In this document: positions 9,001-18,600 of the stretch, piece after piece | Numbering within the stretch: position 1 is the stretch's first letter | Layout of the letters: each line of letters begins with the position of its first letter | From: JBBIND01 sp037444075 | GTDB taxonomy: Bacteria; Acidobacteriota; Terriglobia; Bryobacterales; Bryobacteraceae | Length of the DNA: 21,287 nt | Direction of reading: 5' to 3' | Assembly (NCBI GenBank): GCA_037444075.1 | Contig: JBBIND010000076.1 | Coordinates: 1-21,287, forward strand | Notes under the pieces: model-generated | The model's database searches: none | What the model saw: the letters and a program-made list of their open reading frames with translations, nothing else | Told to the model about the DNA's origin: nothing | Made by a program: the position numbers and the translations under genes

Positions 9001-9244
9001 GATGACCACCGTCACCACCGTTTTGGGCCTCGCGCCCATGTCGCTGGGCATCGGAGAGGGAGGCGAATTGCAGGCGCCTCTGGCGCGCGTGGTGATGGGC
9101 GGTCTCGTGACCTCCACGCTGATTACCCTGGTGTTCATACCCGTGCTCTACCTGATTCTGGAAGAGCGCACCGAGAGAGGGCGTGGCGCTGTCAGGAGCA
9201 AATCGTTGAAGCCGGCTGAGCCGCTGGCGACAACTGGCGATTGA
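6095..9244 (+). CDS. RND efflux transporter, inner-membrane pump (AcrB-like superfamily)
   Basis: A 1049-residue protein, full length for the RND superfamily, with 12 expected membrane helices and two large periplasmic loops. It begins with the typical FSIRRPVTTLMVCLIAILLG helix and the loop IPVDLMPEVVFPTLTVSTRY. TM4 has GMLVDNSIVVLENIFRH: the first Asp of the AcrB proton-relay pair is kept and the second is Asn. TM10 has GIAVNNAIVLIDYTNLLRRE, with Asn where AcrB has the relay lysine. These changes are usual for the SwrC-like and related RND groups rather than for AcrB itself, so the substrate should not be assumed to be AcrB-like drugs. With the adaptor upstream it forms a two-gene operon. 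Its stop lies seven bases from the end of convergent argS, leaving no room for a separate terminator. Confidence 0.93.
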   Translation: MSLPDFSIRRPVTTLMVCLIAILLGVIAFVKIPVDLMPEVVFPTLTVSTRYQGVAPEEMETLVTRPLEEAFSAAPGVEEITSSSSESQSSIRISFAYGSDLAESANELRSRLDRRRSALPEEVEPPVIYKFDISQFPIMFLTVASKDLGPKDLRQFIEKNLQYRFERVAGVAQIAVRGGLRREIHVDLDLRKLRALDLSVARVVQIVRQENLNRPVGPVREGRFEVLLRTQGELQHLEQMRNIVVTTRNNVPIHLRDIAEVADSHEDVRYLVSVDGEPALRLFVYKQSGANTVKVSDGVWDEVDRIHRDYPGIRISTTGDTAEFIKSSINNLESAASVGAGLAILVLIFFLRSFASTLIIGIAIPIAVISTFALMYFSGFTLNTISFGGLALGVGMLVDNSIVVLENIFRHREEGKPLRVAAALGSKEVATAITASTLTTLAVFVPVLFLTGISGQAFKQLALVVSFALFCSLLVSLTVVPMLCSRFLPSPDKARGHRGVLGFFEKRISALLEGMTGGYVRLLRWAITHRISVVIISVFFMGLALYLVPLIGVELQPEVDEGEVRASVELEPGTRVEITDAVMHKLARIAQENVPEAKNIMIESGGGSPFRGGGQHLGELRLALVEQAERSRSSRDIANDLRAKMQAEPGMTVRVRSGGGMFSRISRMGAGDGDRLVVEIRGHDLATLDQLAEKVRTAMAAVPGVADTQLSKQPGTPEMLVSVDRAKASSMGLNVTDVADTLETAIGGRRASMFRQEGDEFAILVRLQEKDRLGLEQVGQIPLSTPTGRTIPAESVVQLRRQEGPVSITRADQQRVVAVSGTVADRDLGSIVDDLDEALQQIPRPTGYEFVYGGEYEEQQKAFRELTLAALLALVLVYMVMASQFESLRDPFIILFSIPLAAIGVTSVMLLTKTAFNIQGFLGVIVLVGIAVNNAIVLIDYTNLLRREHSMPLLDAVLQAGRNRLRPILMTTVTTVLGLAPMSLGIGEGGELQAPLARVVMGGLVTSTLITLVFIPVLYLILEERTERGRGAVRSKSLKPAEPLATTGD

Positions 9245-9251
9245 CCGGCGC

Positions 9252-11198
<1,947 letters not shown>

Positions 11199-11207
11199 AA
11201 GACTTTG

Positions 11208-11213
11208 AGTATA
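11208..11213 (-). promoter_or_regulatory. -10 box TATACT close to the argS start
   Basis: TATACT on the minus strand ends nine bases before the GTG start of argS. Transcription would begin within about three bases of the start codon, so the mRNA would be leaderless or almost so. No good -35 hexamer is visible. Confidence 0.45.
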
Positions 11214-11267
11214 GCAGGAGGGGGCCGCTCACCCTGCTGAAAGCGCCAGAATGCGCTTCCGAAGCTG

Positions 11268-11405
11268 TTACTTCACGGCGCCGGCAACGGAGCGCAGCAT
11301 CGCAGCGACGCTCTCTGCCGTGATGTCGCGGTGCGGCGAGACCAGCACCCAGTCGTCGGTCAAGGCATTCCGGCGAAGATGCGGGTGTTGATTGAGTTCG
11401 AGCAA
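11268..11405 (-). pseudogene. galT internal-deletion relic: N- and C-terminal ends of galactose-1-phosphate uridylyltransferase fused in frame
   Basis: A 45-codon frame from TTG 11405 to a stop at 11268-11270. Residues 7-26 read HPHLRRNALTDDW then VLVSPHR, which is the conserved N-terminus of GalT (HPHRRYNPLT.W.LVSPHR). The next residues, DITAESVAAMLRSV, resemble the extreme C-terminus of GalT (RDLT.E.AA..LR.V in the E. coli enzyme, as I recall it). Everything between, around 290-300 residues including the catalytic His-Pro-His region, is missing. The join falls near 11328, in frame. GGGAGG lies four bases before the TTG, so the start signals of the original gene seem to survive and a short peptide could still be made. 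It cannot be an active transferase. The alternatives are an assembly collapse or a chance match; the two separate matches in the right order make chance unlikely. Confidence 0.65.
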
Positions 11406-11530
11406 TCTGCCTCCCAGCGCGGGCTGTTTCCGTCTGACCGGCCGCGCCGGATGTGTTCTCACCGGCCCGGCCTGCGCAGACGCGCGTTGACGGATCTTCC
11501 ATCCTAGCGCTTCATGGGAAGTGCATCTGG

Positions 11531-11536
11531 CACAAT
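11531..11536 (+). promoter_or_regulatory. Possible -10 box (TGG-CACAAT) abutting the ilvD start
   Basis: CACAAT ends six bases before ATG 11543, exactly the distance that would put the first transcribed base at the A of the start codon. No Shine-Dalgarno sequence is present. The box is weak by itself but fits the pattern at glpK, the 15184 gene and argS. Confidence 0.35.
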
Positions 11537-11542
11537 AAACCC

Positions 11543-13270
11543 ATGAACGCAGGTATCGAAAGAGTCCGTGAAAAAGGCAGCCGCATTGTCGCTGAAGGGA
11601 ACCACATGCTTCCCGCAGCGTCTCTGATGATCGCCTCCGGTGTCATCCGTTCGCTGGACGACCTGAAGAAGCCTTTCGTCACGATCGTGAACTCCTACAC
11701 CAACCAGATCCCCGGCCACGCGCATCTGGACAAGCTCGGCGAGGTGCTTCGCGCGGAATTGCTGTCGCTCGGATTCAACGTCTGGTACACGAACATCGGC
11801 GCGGCCATTTGCGACGGCATCGCCATGGGGCATTTTGGGATGAAGTACTCGCTGCCGTCACGCGAGCTCATCACGGATCAGATTGAATCCATCGTCGGCG
11901 CGCATCCGTGCGATGCGTGGATCGGCATCGGCAACTGCGACAAGATCGTGCCCGCCATGTACAACGCCATGGCCCGCCTCGACATTCCCTCGGTCTATGT
12001 CAGCGGAGGCCCCATGCTGGCGGGCAGCGGCAACAGCGATTTGATCAGCGTCTTTGAGGCCGTGGGCAGGCACAGCGTGGGCAAAATCGACGAGGCGGAA
12101 CTCAGGCGGCTGGCGGAGAAATCCTGCCCCGGTTGCGGCAGTTGCGCGGGCATGTTCACCGCCAATTCCATGAATTGCCTCGGCGAAGCCATCGGCCTCG
12201 CTCTTCCCGGAAACGGCACCATTCCGGCCGAGCGTTGGGTGGATCAACCGGGGGGTCCGACCGAATTGAATCCGGAGCGCCTGGAATTGGTGCGCCGCGC
12301 TGCCAGCGCTCTGAAGAACTGCCTGGAGAACAACCTGCGTCCGCGGGATATCGTGAATCTACAGTCGCTCGACAACGCTTTCGCGCTGGACATGGCCATG
12401 GGAGGCTCGACCAACACCATCCTGCACACGCTGGCGCTGGCCCACTCGGCGGGCGTCGACTACGGCCTCGAGCGGCTGAACCGCATTTCCGACGTTACTC
12501 CGAACATCTGCAAGGTCTCTCCCAGCCGGCCCGAGGTTCACATTGAGGATGTACACCGCCACGGCGGCATCGGGACGATTCTGAAAGAGCTGGCAGCAGC
12601 CTCTGACAGCCCTCTGGACCTAAGCGCCAGAACGGTGGCTGGCACGCTCGCCGACTACGCGGATGCTTCTCCCGAAGGCGACGGCGATGTCATCCGCCCG
12701 GTTTCCAAAGCCTTCTCCGCCACCGGCGGGCTGGCCATTCTGCGCGGCAACCTGGCCCCCAACGGTTCGGTGGTGAAGGTCGCCGGCGTGGACGCGGACA
12801 TGATGCAGTTTACGGGCCCCGCGCGGATTTATGAATCGCAGGAAGAAGCCTTGGCAGGCATCCTGAACGGCGAAGTCCGGGACGGCGATGTGGTGGTTAT
12901 CCGGTATGAAGGGCCACGGGGCGGCCCCGGCATGCAGGAGATGCTCTCCCCCACCGCAGCCATTGTGGGGGCCGGTATCCGCGCGGCCTTGATTACGGAC
13001 GGGCGATTCTCAGGCGGCACGCGCGGGCTCTGCATCGGACACGTTGCACCGGAGGCCGCCGCCGGAGGAGCCATCGCCGCGGTGCGTGCGGGGGACCGCA
13101 TCAGCATTGACGCTCACGCGCGCGTCATCACTCTGGAAGTCGATGAGGCCGAGATTCAAAGCCGCCTTCAGGAATTGCCGCCCTTCGAACCCAAGGTGAA
13201 GCGCGGCTGGCTGGCCCGATATAGCAGCCACGTCACGAGCGCCGACACCGGCGCCGTGTTTTCCATTTGA
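11543..13270 (+). CDS. ilvD: Dihydroxy-acid dehydratase
   Basis: A 575-residue IlvD/Edd-family enzyme that dehydrates 2,3-dihydroxy-isovalerate and 2,3-dihydroxy-3-methylvalerate in valine and isoleucine synthesis. Iron-sulfur cluster motifs are present: GIGNCDKIVPAMYNAMARL (Cys132) and SCPGCGSCAGMFTANSMNC. Substrate and metal regions include NSYTNQIPGHAHL and the C-terminal DGRFSGGTRGLCIGHVAPEA. The ending GWLARYSSHVTSADTGAVF is typical of IlvD rather than phosphogluconate dehydratase. The frame stays open up to 11453, but the extra 30 codons lie over the antisense of the galT relic and look unlike protein. ATG 11543 matches where family members begin. There is no ribosome-binding site, and a possible leaderless promoter sits directly upstream. 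No other ilv gene is in the window. Confidence 0.94.
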   Translation: MNAGIERVREKGSRIVAEGNHMLPAASLMIASGVIRSLDDLKKPFVTIVNSYTNQIPGHAHLDKLGEVLRAELLSLGFNVWYTNIGAAICDGIAMGHFGMKYSLPSRELITDQIESIVGAHPCDAWIGIGNCDKIVPAMYNAMARLDIPSVYVSGGPMLAGSGNSDLISVFEAVGRHSVGKIDEAELRRLAEKSCPGCGSCAGMFTANSMNCLGEAIGLALPGNGTIPAERWVDQPGGPTELNPERLELVRRAASALKNCLENNLRPRDIVNLQSLDNAFALDMAMGGSTNTILHTLALAHSAGVDYGLERLNRISDVTPNICKVSPSRPEVHIEDVHRHGGIGTILKELAAASDSPLDLSARTVAGTLADYADASPEGDGDVIRPVSKAFSATGGLAILRGNLAPNGSVVKVAGVDADMMQFTGPARIYESQEEALAGILNGEVRDGDVVVIRYEGPRGGPGMQEMLSPTAAIVGAGIRAALITDGRFSGGTRGLCIGHVAPEAAAGGAIAAVRAGDRISIDAHARVITLEVDEAEIQSRLQELPPFEPKVKRGWLARYSSHVTSADTGAVFSI

Positions 13271-13297
13271 TACTGCAACGCTGCGGGGGAAACTTCG

Positions 13298-13606
13298 TTA
13301 ACTCAGGCCTCGCAAGCCAAGAACTCGCCGGAAACATGACTGGCAACGGTAAAAAGCAAGGCCGAGCCGTGTCAGCAGGTATTCCCCTGCGTTCCGGGGC
13401 CGCGAGGGCGCGATAAACAGAGACAGACAGCGTGTGCAGTACCGCGCGTCGCTCGAAACCGAGGGTCCGCTGACGCGCGCGCGCGAGGCAGACGGCTCCG
13501 CCACGACGGCGGGAGGTGCTTGGTGATCAGACTCAGGCAGGGCAGGCACTGAGGGGGCAGCGGCGGCGGCGGCAGCCGCGGCGCCCGTACGGTTAGCTCT
13601 GCGCAT
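13298..13606 (-). CDS. Probable small zinc-ribbon protein
   Basis: A 102-residue frame. The C-terminal half carries a four-cysteine zinc ribbon: RYCTRC (Cys57, Cys60) and YRCQSCFRR (Cys88, Cys91). Between them is RNAGEYLLTRLGLAFYRC, which follows the recurring pattern of an acidobacterial small-protein motif (Arg-rich, E-x-L-L, hydrophobic, then RCxxC). The N-terminal ~55 residues are Ala/Pro/Ser-rich low complexity and may be non-coding or a linker, so the true start could be internal. ATG 13606 has no clear Shine-Dalgarno sequence. Function is unknown: zinc binding is an inference from the cysteines, and a role in nucleic-acid or protein contacts is only possible. It converges on ilvD and lies next to the assembly gap. 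Another explanation is a chance open frame in GC-rich DNA, but the cysteine spacing argues for a gene. Confidence 0.5.
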   Translation of the reverse strand: MRRANRTGAAAAAAAAAPSVPALPESDHQAPPAVVAEPSASRARVSGPSVSSDARYCTRCLSLFIAPSRPRNAGEYLLTRLGLAFYRCQSCFRRVLGLRGLS

Positions 13607-13725
13607 CCAGGCTTACACGAGAACAGTGGGCACGCAGACCGGAAGTTCTCCCGCCAAATGCCACCCATCCTGTGGGATCACGCGGCCAGCTCCCTCGGGT
13701 CCCGCAATCCGCCCCCGTCGCCTCA
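13607..13725. other. Unassigned sequence next to the assembly gap
   Basis: About 120 bp between the zinc-ribbon gene start and the run of Ns. All frames give short or unrecognisable peptides, and I see no promoter or RNA. It should contain the upstream region of the zinc-ribbon gene and perhaps the flank of whatever lies in the gap. Confidence 0.4.
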
Positions 13726-13735
13726 NNNNNNNNNN
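13726..13735. other. Assembly gap (10 Ns)
   Basis: Ten consecutive Ns. The size is probably a placeholder. The 3' end of glpK (about 25 codons and the stop) is missing here, so the real gap is likely at least ~75 bp, unless the true join differs. Confidence 0.95.
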
Positions 13736-15162
13736 CGTTCTGAGGCGTGCATGGACGGCTGAAAGACGCGCTCGCTCCGCCAGAACGCTTCCAGCTCATC
13801 CAGACTGCGGAAGAAGCCCACGGTAAGCCCTGCCAGGTAAGCGGCGCCGAGAGCGGTGGTTTCGATGTCAGCCGGGCGATTGATAGGGCAGTCCAGTATG
13901 TCGGCCTGGAATTGCATCAGCACGTCGTTGGCGGCAGCTCCTCCGTCCACCCGGAGTTCGCTCAGCCTCTGACCGCTATCGGCTTCCATGGCTTCCACCA
14001 GTTCGCGCGTCTGATAGGCGATGCTTTCGAGCGCCGCCCGGACGATGTGCGCCCGCCCGGTGGCGCGCGTCAGGCCGGTGATGAGACCTCGCGCGCTGGA
14101 ATTCCAACGCGGCGCGCCCAGGCCTACGAAAGCGGGCACCAGGTACACTCCCCCGCTGGAGGGCACCGAGGCGGCCAGTTCCGCCGATTCTGTGGCCGAA
14201 CTGATGATCCCGAGCCCGTCGCGGAGCCACTGCATGACAGCGCCGGCGATGAAGATGCTGCCCTCGATGGCGTACTGCGCCCGATGGTCCGTCGAAGCGG
14301 CGCGCGTGGCGATGAGGCTGTTGGCGCTCACCGGAGGGTCTTCGCCGGCGTGTATCAGCGCAAAACAACCCGTGCCGTACGTGTTCTTTGCCAATCCGGG
14401 ACGGAAGCAGGCTTGCCCGAACAAGGCTGCCTGCTGATCGCCGGCTATGCCCGCAATAGGAATTTCGGCTCCCAGATGCTCCGCCACGGCGGAGCCCACC
14501 AGGCTGGCCGAAGGCACGATGCCGGGCAGCATGGCGCGGGGAATATCAAACAGCTTCAGCAGGTCATCGTCCCAGTCGCCCTGCGCGAGGTTCATCAGCA
14601 TGGTGCGCGAGGCGTTGGAGTGGTCCGTCACGTGGGCGGCGCCGCCGGTGAGTTTCCAGATCAACCACGTATCGACATTGCCAAACAACAACTCACCGTC
14701 GCGCGCGCGGCTCCGCGCGTCGGGCACGTGGTCAAGCAGCCAGCGAATCTTGCTGGCTGAAAAGTATGCGTCTACCACCAGACCGGTCTTGCGCGTGACG
14801 ATCTCGCCCTCCGGCGATGCTTTGAGCGCGTCGCAGGCGGCAGCCGTGCGCCGGCACTGCCAGACAATGGCGTTCGCAACCGGACGCCCCGTTGCCCGCT
14901 CCCAGACGATGGTGGTTTCCCTCTGATTAGTAATTCCGAGCGCCGCCACTGAGGCAGGCGAAATACGAGCCTTCTCCAGCAGCGTGCGCGCGGCCTTCAC
15001 TTGATCCACGAAGATGAGCTCGGCATCCTGCTCCACCCAGCCCGGGTTTGGGTATTGGGAGGGGAACGGAACCGACTCCATGGCCGCACGCCGCCCTTGC
15101 TCGTCATACAGCGCCGCGCGGGCGCTCGAAGTACCTTCGTCTAGTGCCAAGATGTAACGCAT
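13736..15162 (-). CDS. glpK: Glycerol kinase (3' end lost in assembly gap)
   Basis: 475 residues of a FGGY-family kinase that makes sn-glycerol 3-phosphate from glycerol and ATP in the cytoplasm. It begins MRYILALDEGTSSARAALYD (phosphate loop), followed by QYPNPGWVEQD, LGITNQRETTIVWERATG, FGNVDTWLIWKLTGG, IAGIAGDQQAALFGQACF and the adenosine-binding DGGAAANDVLMQFQADIL. All are diagnostic of GlpK. The family is about 495-505 residues. The visible part stops at FQPSMHASE followed by a CGN arginine codon, where family members have the final FxPxM...ER region, so only the last ~25 residues are missing. ATG 15162 is the right start. Upstream in-frame codons to 15477 overlap the divergent 15184 gene and encode nothing conserved. 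No glpF or glpD is nearby. Confidence 0.93.
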
Positions 15163-15168
15163 TGGGGC

Positions 15169-15176
15169 ATTATAAT
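15169..15176. promoter_or_regulatory. Symmetric -10 element ATTATAAT serving two divergent genes
   Basis: ATTATAAT is self-complementary and contains TATAAT on both strands: 15171-15176 on the plus strand and 15169-15174 on the minus strand. The plus box ends seven bases before ATG 15184; the minus box ends six bases before the glpK ATG (15162). Only 21 bp separate the two start codons, so there is no space for leaders or ribosome sites. Clear -35 hexamers are not visible on either side. The natural reading is a bidirectional promoter giving leaderless mRNAs in both directions. Confidence 0.6.
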
Positions 15177-15183
15177 AGGGCGT

Positions 15184-15615
15184 ATGTTCTTCCGCAGACG
15201 GAAGCCCACGGTCACTTCCCTGGATGAGCGCCTGGCGCGCCTCCAACAACAGCGCTGCCGGGTGAGCCGCGAACAAGGTGACCGCGCCACAATCCGGCGC
15301 GACGGCTGCGGAGCGGCCATTGAACAGCAGCCCGACGGCAGTGTGAAGATCCTCCGTGCTGGCGTGCTTGTGAACGGCGAAATCAGCGTATTGGTGGACG
15401 CCGGTTACCAGAAATGGCTGGAGACTCCTCAAGGCGAACTCGAGGCGGCTACCGCCCTTCAGCTCAAGGCGCTCCATGGGCTGCTCGAAGACGTCCGCGA
15501 GGAGTGCGGCTTAACCAGCCGCTACAACGAGTCACTCGGCACGGTAAATGACTCTCACGCCTACGACCGTGTGTCCGGACGAGGCTCCCGAACGTCCGCT
15601 TCGAAGAGCCACTAA
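15184..15615 (+). CDS. Conserved acidobacterial protein of unknown function
   Basis: A 143-residue, soluble, charged protein that starts MFFRRRKPTVTSLDERLARL and has a conserved-looking core: RAGVLVNGEISVLVDAGYQKWL, then LKALHGLLEDVREECGL and SRYNESLGTVNDSHAYDRV. I associate this last motif with a small conserved protein family of Acidobacteria without known function; that is from memory and not checked. No signal peptide, membrane segment or catalytic motif is visible. The tail after YDRV (about 13 residues, rich in Ser, Arg and Lys) looks less conserved. It is divergent from glpK, sharing the ATTATAAT element, and lies 79 bp before the patatin gene on the same strand. It has no Shine-Dalgarno sequence. 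Confidence 0.75.
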   Translation: MFFRRRKPTVTSLDERLARLQQQRCRVSREQGDRATIRRDGCGAAIEQQPDGSVKILRAGVLVNGEISVLVDAGYQKWLETPQGELEAATALQLKALHGLLEDVREECGLTSRYNESLGTVNDSHAYDRVSGRGSRTSASKSH

Positions 15616-15648
15616 TCCCCCCGTTGAGGGGTCCCTGAATCAATCTTC

Positions 15649-15677
15649 TTGGAGGCAAGCCTTACTTAGCCCATAAT
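15649..15677 (+). promoter_or_regulatory. Promoter for the patatin gene, -10 inside a GCCCAT palindrome
   Basis: TTGGAG (15649-15654) and CATAAT (15672-15677) are separated by 17 bp, a good sigma70 arrangement. The -10 lies inside GCCCAT-A-ATGGGC (15669-15681), a perfect 6-bp inverted repeat with a one-base centre, which could be an operator. Transcription would begin near 15684, about 11 bases before ATG 15695. Confidence 0.5.
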
Positions 15678-15694
15678 GGGCAAAACGAATAGCC

Positions 15695-18600
15695 ATGCCT
15701 AAAGATGGGGATAGGGAACCGCTTACGAGGGAATTGCAGAAGACACCAGCCGCAGAACCCATGGCTGAGTCCGCAGGGAATTCATCGGCAAAGGTCTTCG
15801 AGCAGGTCCTGTGCGATGAACTTCAGGCCATAGCCCAGGCCCGGGCGCTACGCGACGAGGAGTCGCCCGAACGGCTGGTTGCCGCACGAGAACGTCCGCC
15901 TCTGGAGGACACGGCCGGCAACACCTACGCTCAGGCGTACGCCGCTGAAATGCTGGGGCTTTCCTTCTCCGGCGGAGGGATTCGCAGCGCCACATTCCAT
16001 TTGGGAGTCCTCCAGGCGCTTTCCGAGTTGAAGCTGCTGCGGAAGGTGGATTACCTTTCCACGGTCTCGGGGGGCGGCTACATTGGCGGCTGGCTTACGG
16101 CGTGGATACACCGGGCCGGCAGCGCCTTGAGAGTCGAGGAGAAGCTGGCCCGGAGCGGACGCGGCTCCGGCATCGAACCGCCCGAGATAGGGCATCTGCG
16201 GCGCTACAGCAACTACTTGACACCCCGTACCGGCCTGGCGAGCCTGGACACTTGGGCATTTGCGGCCACGTACTTACGCAACCTGCTGCTCAATTTGCTG
16301 ATCCTGCTAGCCATGCTGGGCGCAGCGTTGATGGTGCCCCACTTATTTCTTTGGGCTCTGGGAGCGGTGGAGCCTGAGGCAACCCCGGCGGCTGCCGTGG
16401 CGGCGGTCTCGTTGCTACTCACCGCCCTCCTTCTGAGGCGGCACAACTTCAACTTCGATCAGCAGGCGGACCTGGAAGTCCAACCCGGACGCAGTTGGCT
16501 GTCCCGTCTACTGGATGCGCCCTTTCTGGTGGCGGCTGCGCTGGTTCTGGCTGTCTTTGCGGCCTGCGCCTGCGGTTGGTCGCTCGTGCAGGGTGGCGCG
16601 CTGGCGCGCGGGATGGAGTTCTTAGATGGTTCAGAAGCAGCCATGGTCTTCGCTCTGGGGGGCGCCGTAATCGGGTTTCTATTTGCGGCCGTGGAGACCA
16701 CCAGATACCGCCGGGGGGCGGCGCTGTTAGGCGCTCCCATAGCGGGCGCCGTGGCCGGGCTGCTCGCCATGGTGTGGTTCTCCCTGGTGGCAGGATGGAG
16801 CCTGGGAGAACCCGCCGCCGCTGCCCGGTCCTGGCTGCTTTGGCTGGGCGTGCCGCTGGCGCTGGTGATCTTTCTGCTGGCGAAGGCGCTCCATGTCGGT
16901 TTGACGGGGCGCGGCCTGCCGCCTCACCGCATGGAGTGGTGGAGCCGGATGGGTGGCCTCTTGCTGGCAATCACGGTGGTGTGGGCGGGCATTTTCTGGC
17001 TCGCCTTGGTATGCCCCTACGTCCTCGGCGAGTACCTGTCTCCAAGCGTCGCGACCTGGGTCCGCGGCAGCCTGACATTTGGCTGGGTTATCTCGACCGC
17101 CGGCGCGCTGCTGGCGGGGCGCAGCCCGGCAACCGGCACGGGTGAGCCCGGCCGGAACCTGGAGTTGGTGGGGAAGCTGGCGCCGCCGGTATTCGTGGCT
17201 GGCATTCTGGCCGCCATAGCCTCAGGATTGCACGCCGTTCTGGCGGCGGTGGAGGATATCGGACACGCCTCTTACTGGTCCCAACTCTCGGTTGTTTCCA
17301 GCAGGCCGCTCACGCTGGTTCTGGTGACTGTAGCCCTCGCCGCGGCGGCGCTGGTCCTCAGTTGGCGTGTGGACATCAACCAGTTTTCCATGCACTTGCT
17401 CTATAAGCTGCGGCTGGCGCGCTGCTATCTCGAAGCCAGCCGCAGGCGCCGCCTGCACCCGTTCACCCGCTTCGCGCCGGATGATGACTTGTGCCTGGCC
17501 GAACTCTCCCCGCTGAACAAAAAGAAGCCTTACAACGGGCCCTTCCCGGTCATCAACGCCGCTCTGAATCTGGCGGGCGGAGAGGAACTTGCCTGGCAGG
17601 AGCGCAAGGCGGCCGCGTTTTCCTTCACGCCCCTCTACTGCGGTTTCGAGGTGCCTGCAGCCGCTACGAAGACCTCCCGCCGGCTGGCGGACGCAGGCTA
17701 CCGGCCGACGAACGAGTATGCCTACTCCGACGGCGGCGTTTACTGCGGCACCGCCATGGCCATCAGCGGGGCGGCAGCCAGCCCGAACATGGGGTATCAC
17801 ACGTCGCCCATGCTGGCTTTCCTGATGACCGTCTTCAACGTGCGCCTCGGCTGGTGGCTCAGTAACCCGCGGCACCAGGATAGCTGGAACAGCCAGGGAC
17901 CTGGCTTGGGATTGGCCTACCTGCTGTATGAGTTGGGGGCTTCGGCGAGTGACAAACGCCGCTTTGTCTACCTTTCCGACGGCGGGCATTTCGAGAACCT
18001 GGGCATCTACGAACTTGTGCGGCGCCGGTGCCGCTACATCATCGCTTGCGACGCCAGCCAGGACGCCAAGATGCAGTTCGACGATTTGGGCAACGCCATC
18101 CGCAAATGCCGTACTGACCTCGGCGTGGACATCCGCATCAACACCAGCCAATTGCGCCTGCCTGGCAACGGCTCGTGTTGCCCGTGGCACTGCGCCGTGG
18201 GAACCATCCACTATGGGCAGGGCCTGGCGCCCGGCACATTGATTTACCTCAAGGCGTCGCTGACGGGTGATGAGCCCGGGGATGTGACAAACTATCAAGC
18301 GCTGTGCCCTCAGTTCCCGCACGAATCCACCGCGGACCAATGGTTCAGCGAATCGCAGTTTGAGAGCTACCGCGCCCTCGGCCGGCACGTGGTCCTTTCG
18401 GCGATGGAGGATGTTGTCGAGCAGACCAGGCAGGCAGCATTGTCCGCGCAGGGGCTCGATCTGGAGGCGTTGTTTGTGGCGATGCGGAAGCGCTGGTATC
18501 CCCCACTGCCTTCCGGATTGGCCAGCTTCACCACGCACACCGTCGCCCTGCGGAAGCAACTGGAACGGCTGCACGGAGATCCGAACCTTCGCTTCCTGGA

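Noticed and set aside
11453..11542. Upstream extension of ilvD by 30 codons
   Set aside because: It is out of family range, and its peptide comes from the region upstream of the galT relic; ATG 11543 fits IlvD homologues.
13474..13600. (CG)n and GCG/GCC trinucleotide runs as a repeat element
   Set aside because: The runs are short and match the Ala/Arg codons of the probable zinc-ribbon gene; they are low complexity, not a mobile or tandem repeat.
15163..15477. Upstream extension of glpK by 105 codons
   Set aside because: The extension overlaps the whole promoter and most of the divergent 15184 gene and has no similarity to GlpK; the family N-terminus starts exactly at ATG 15162.
15618..15633. 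CCCC...GGGG hairpin after the 15184 gene as a terminator
   Set aside because: The stem is only four or five pairs and no T-run follows.
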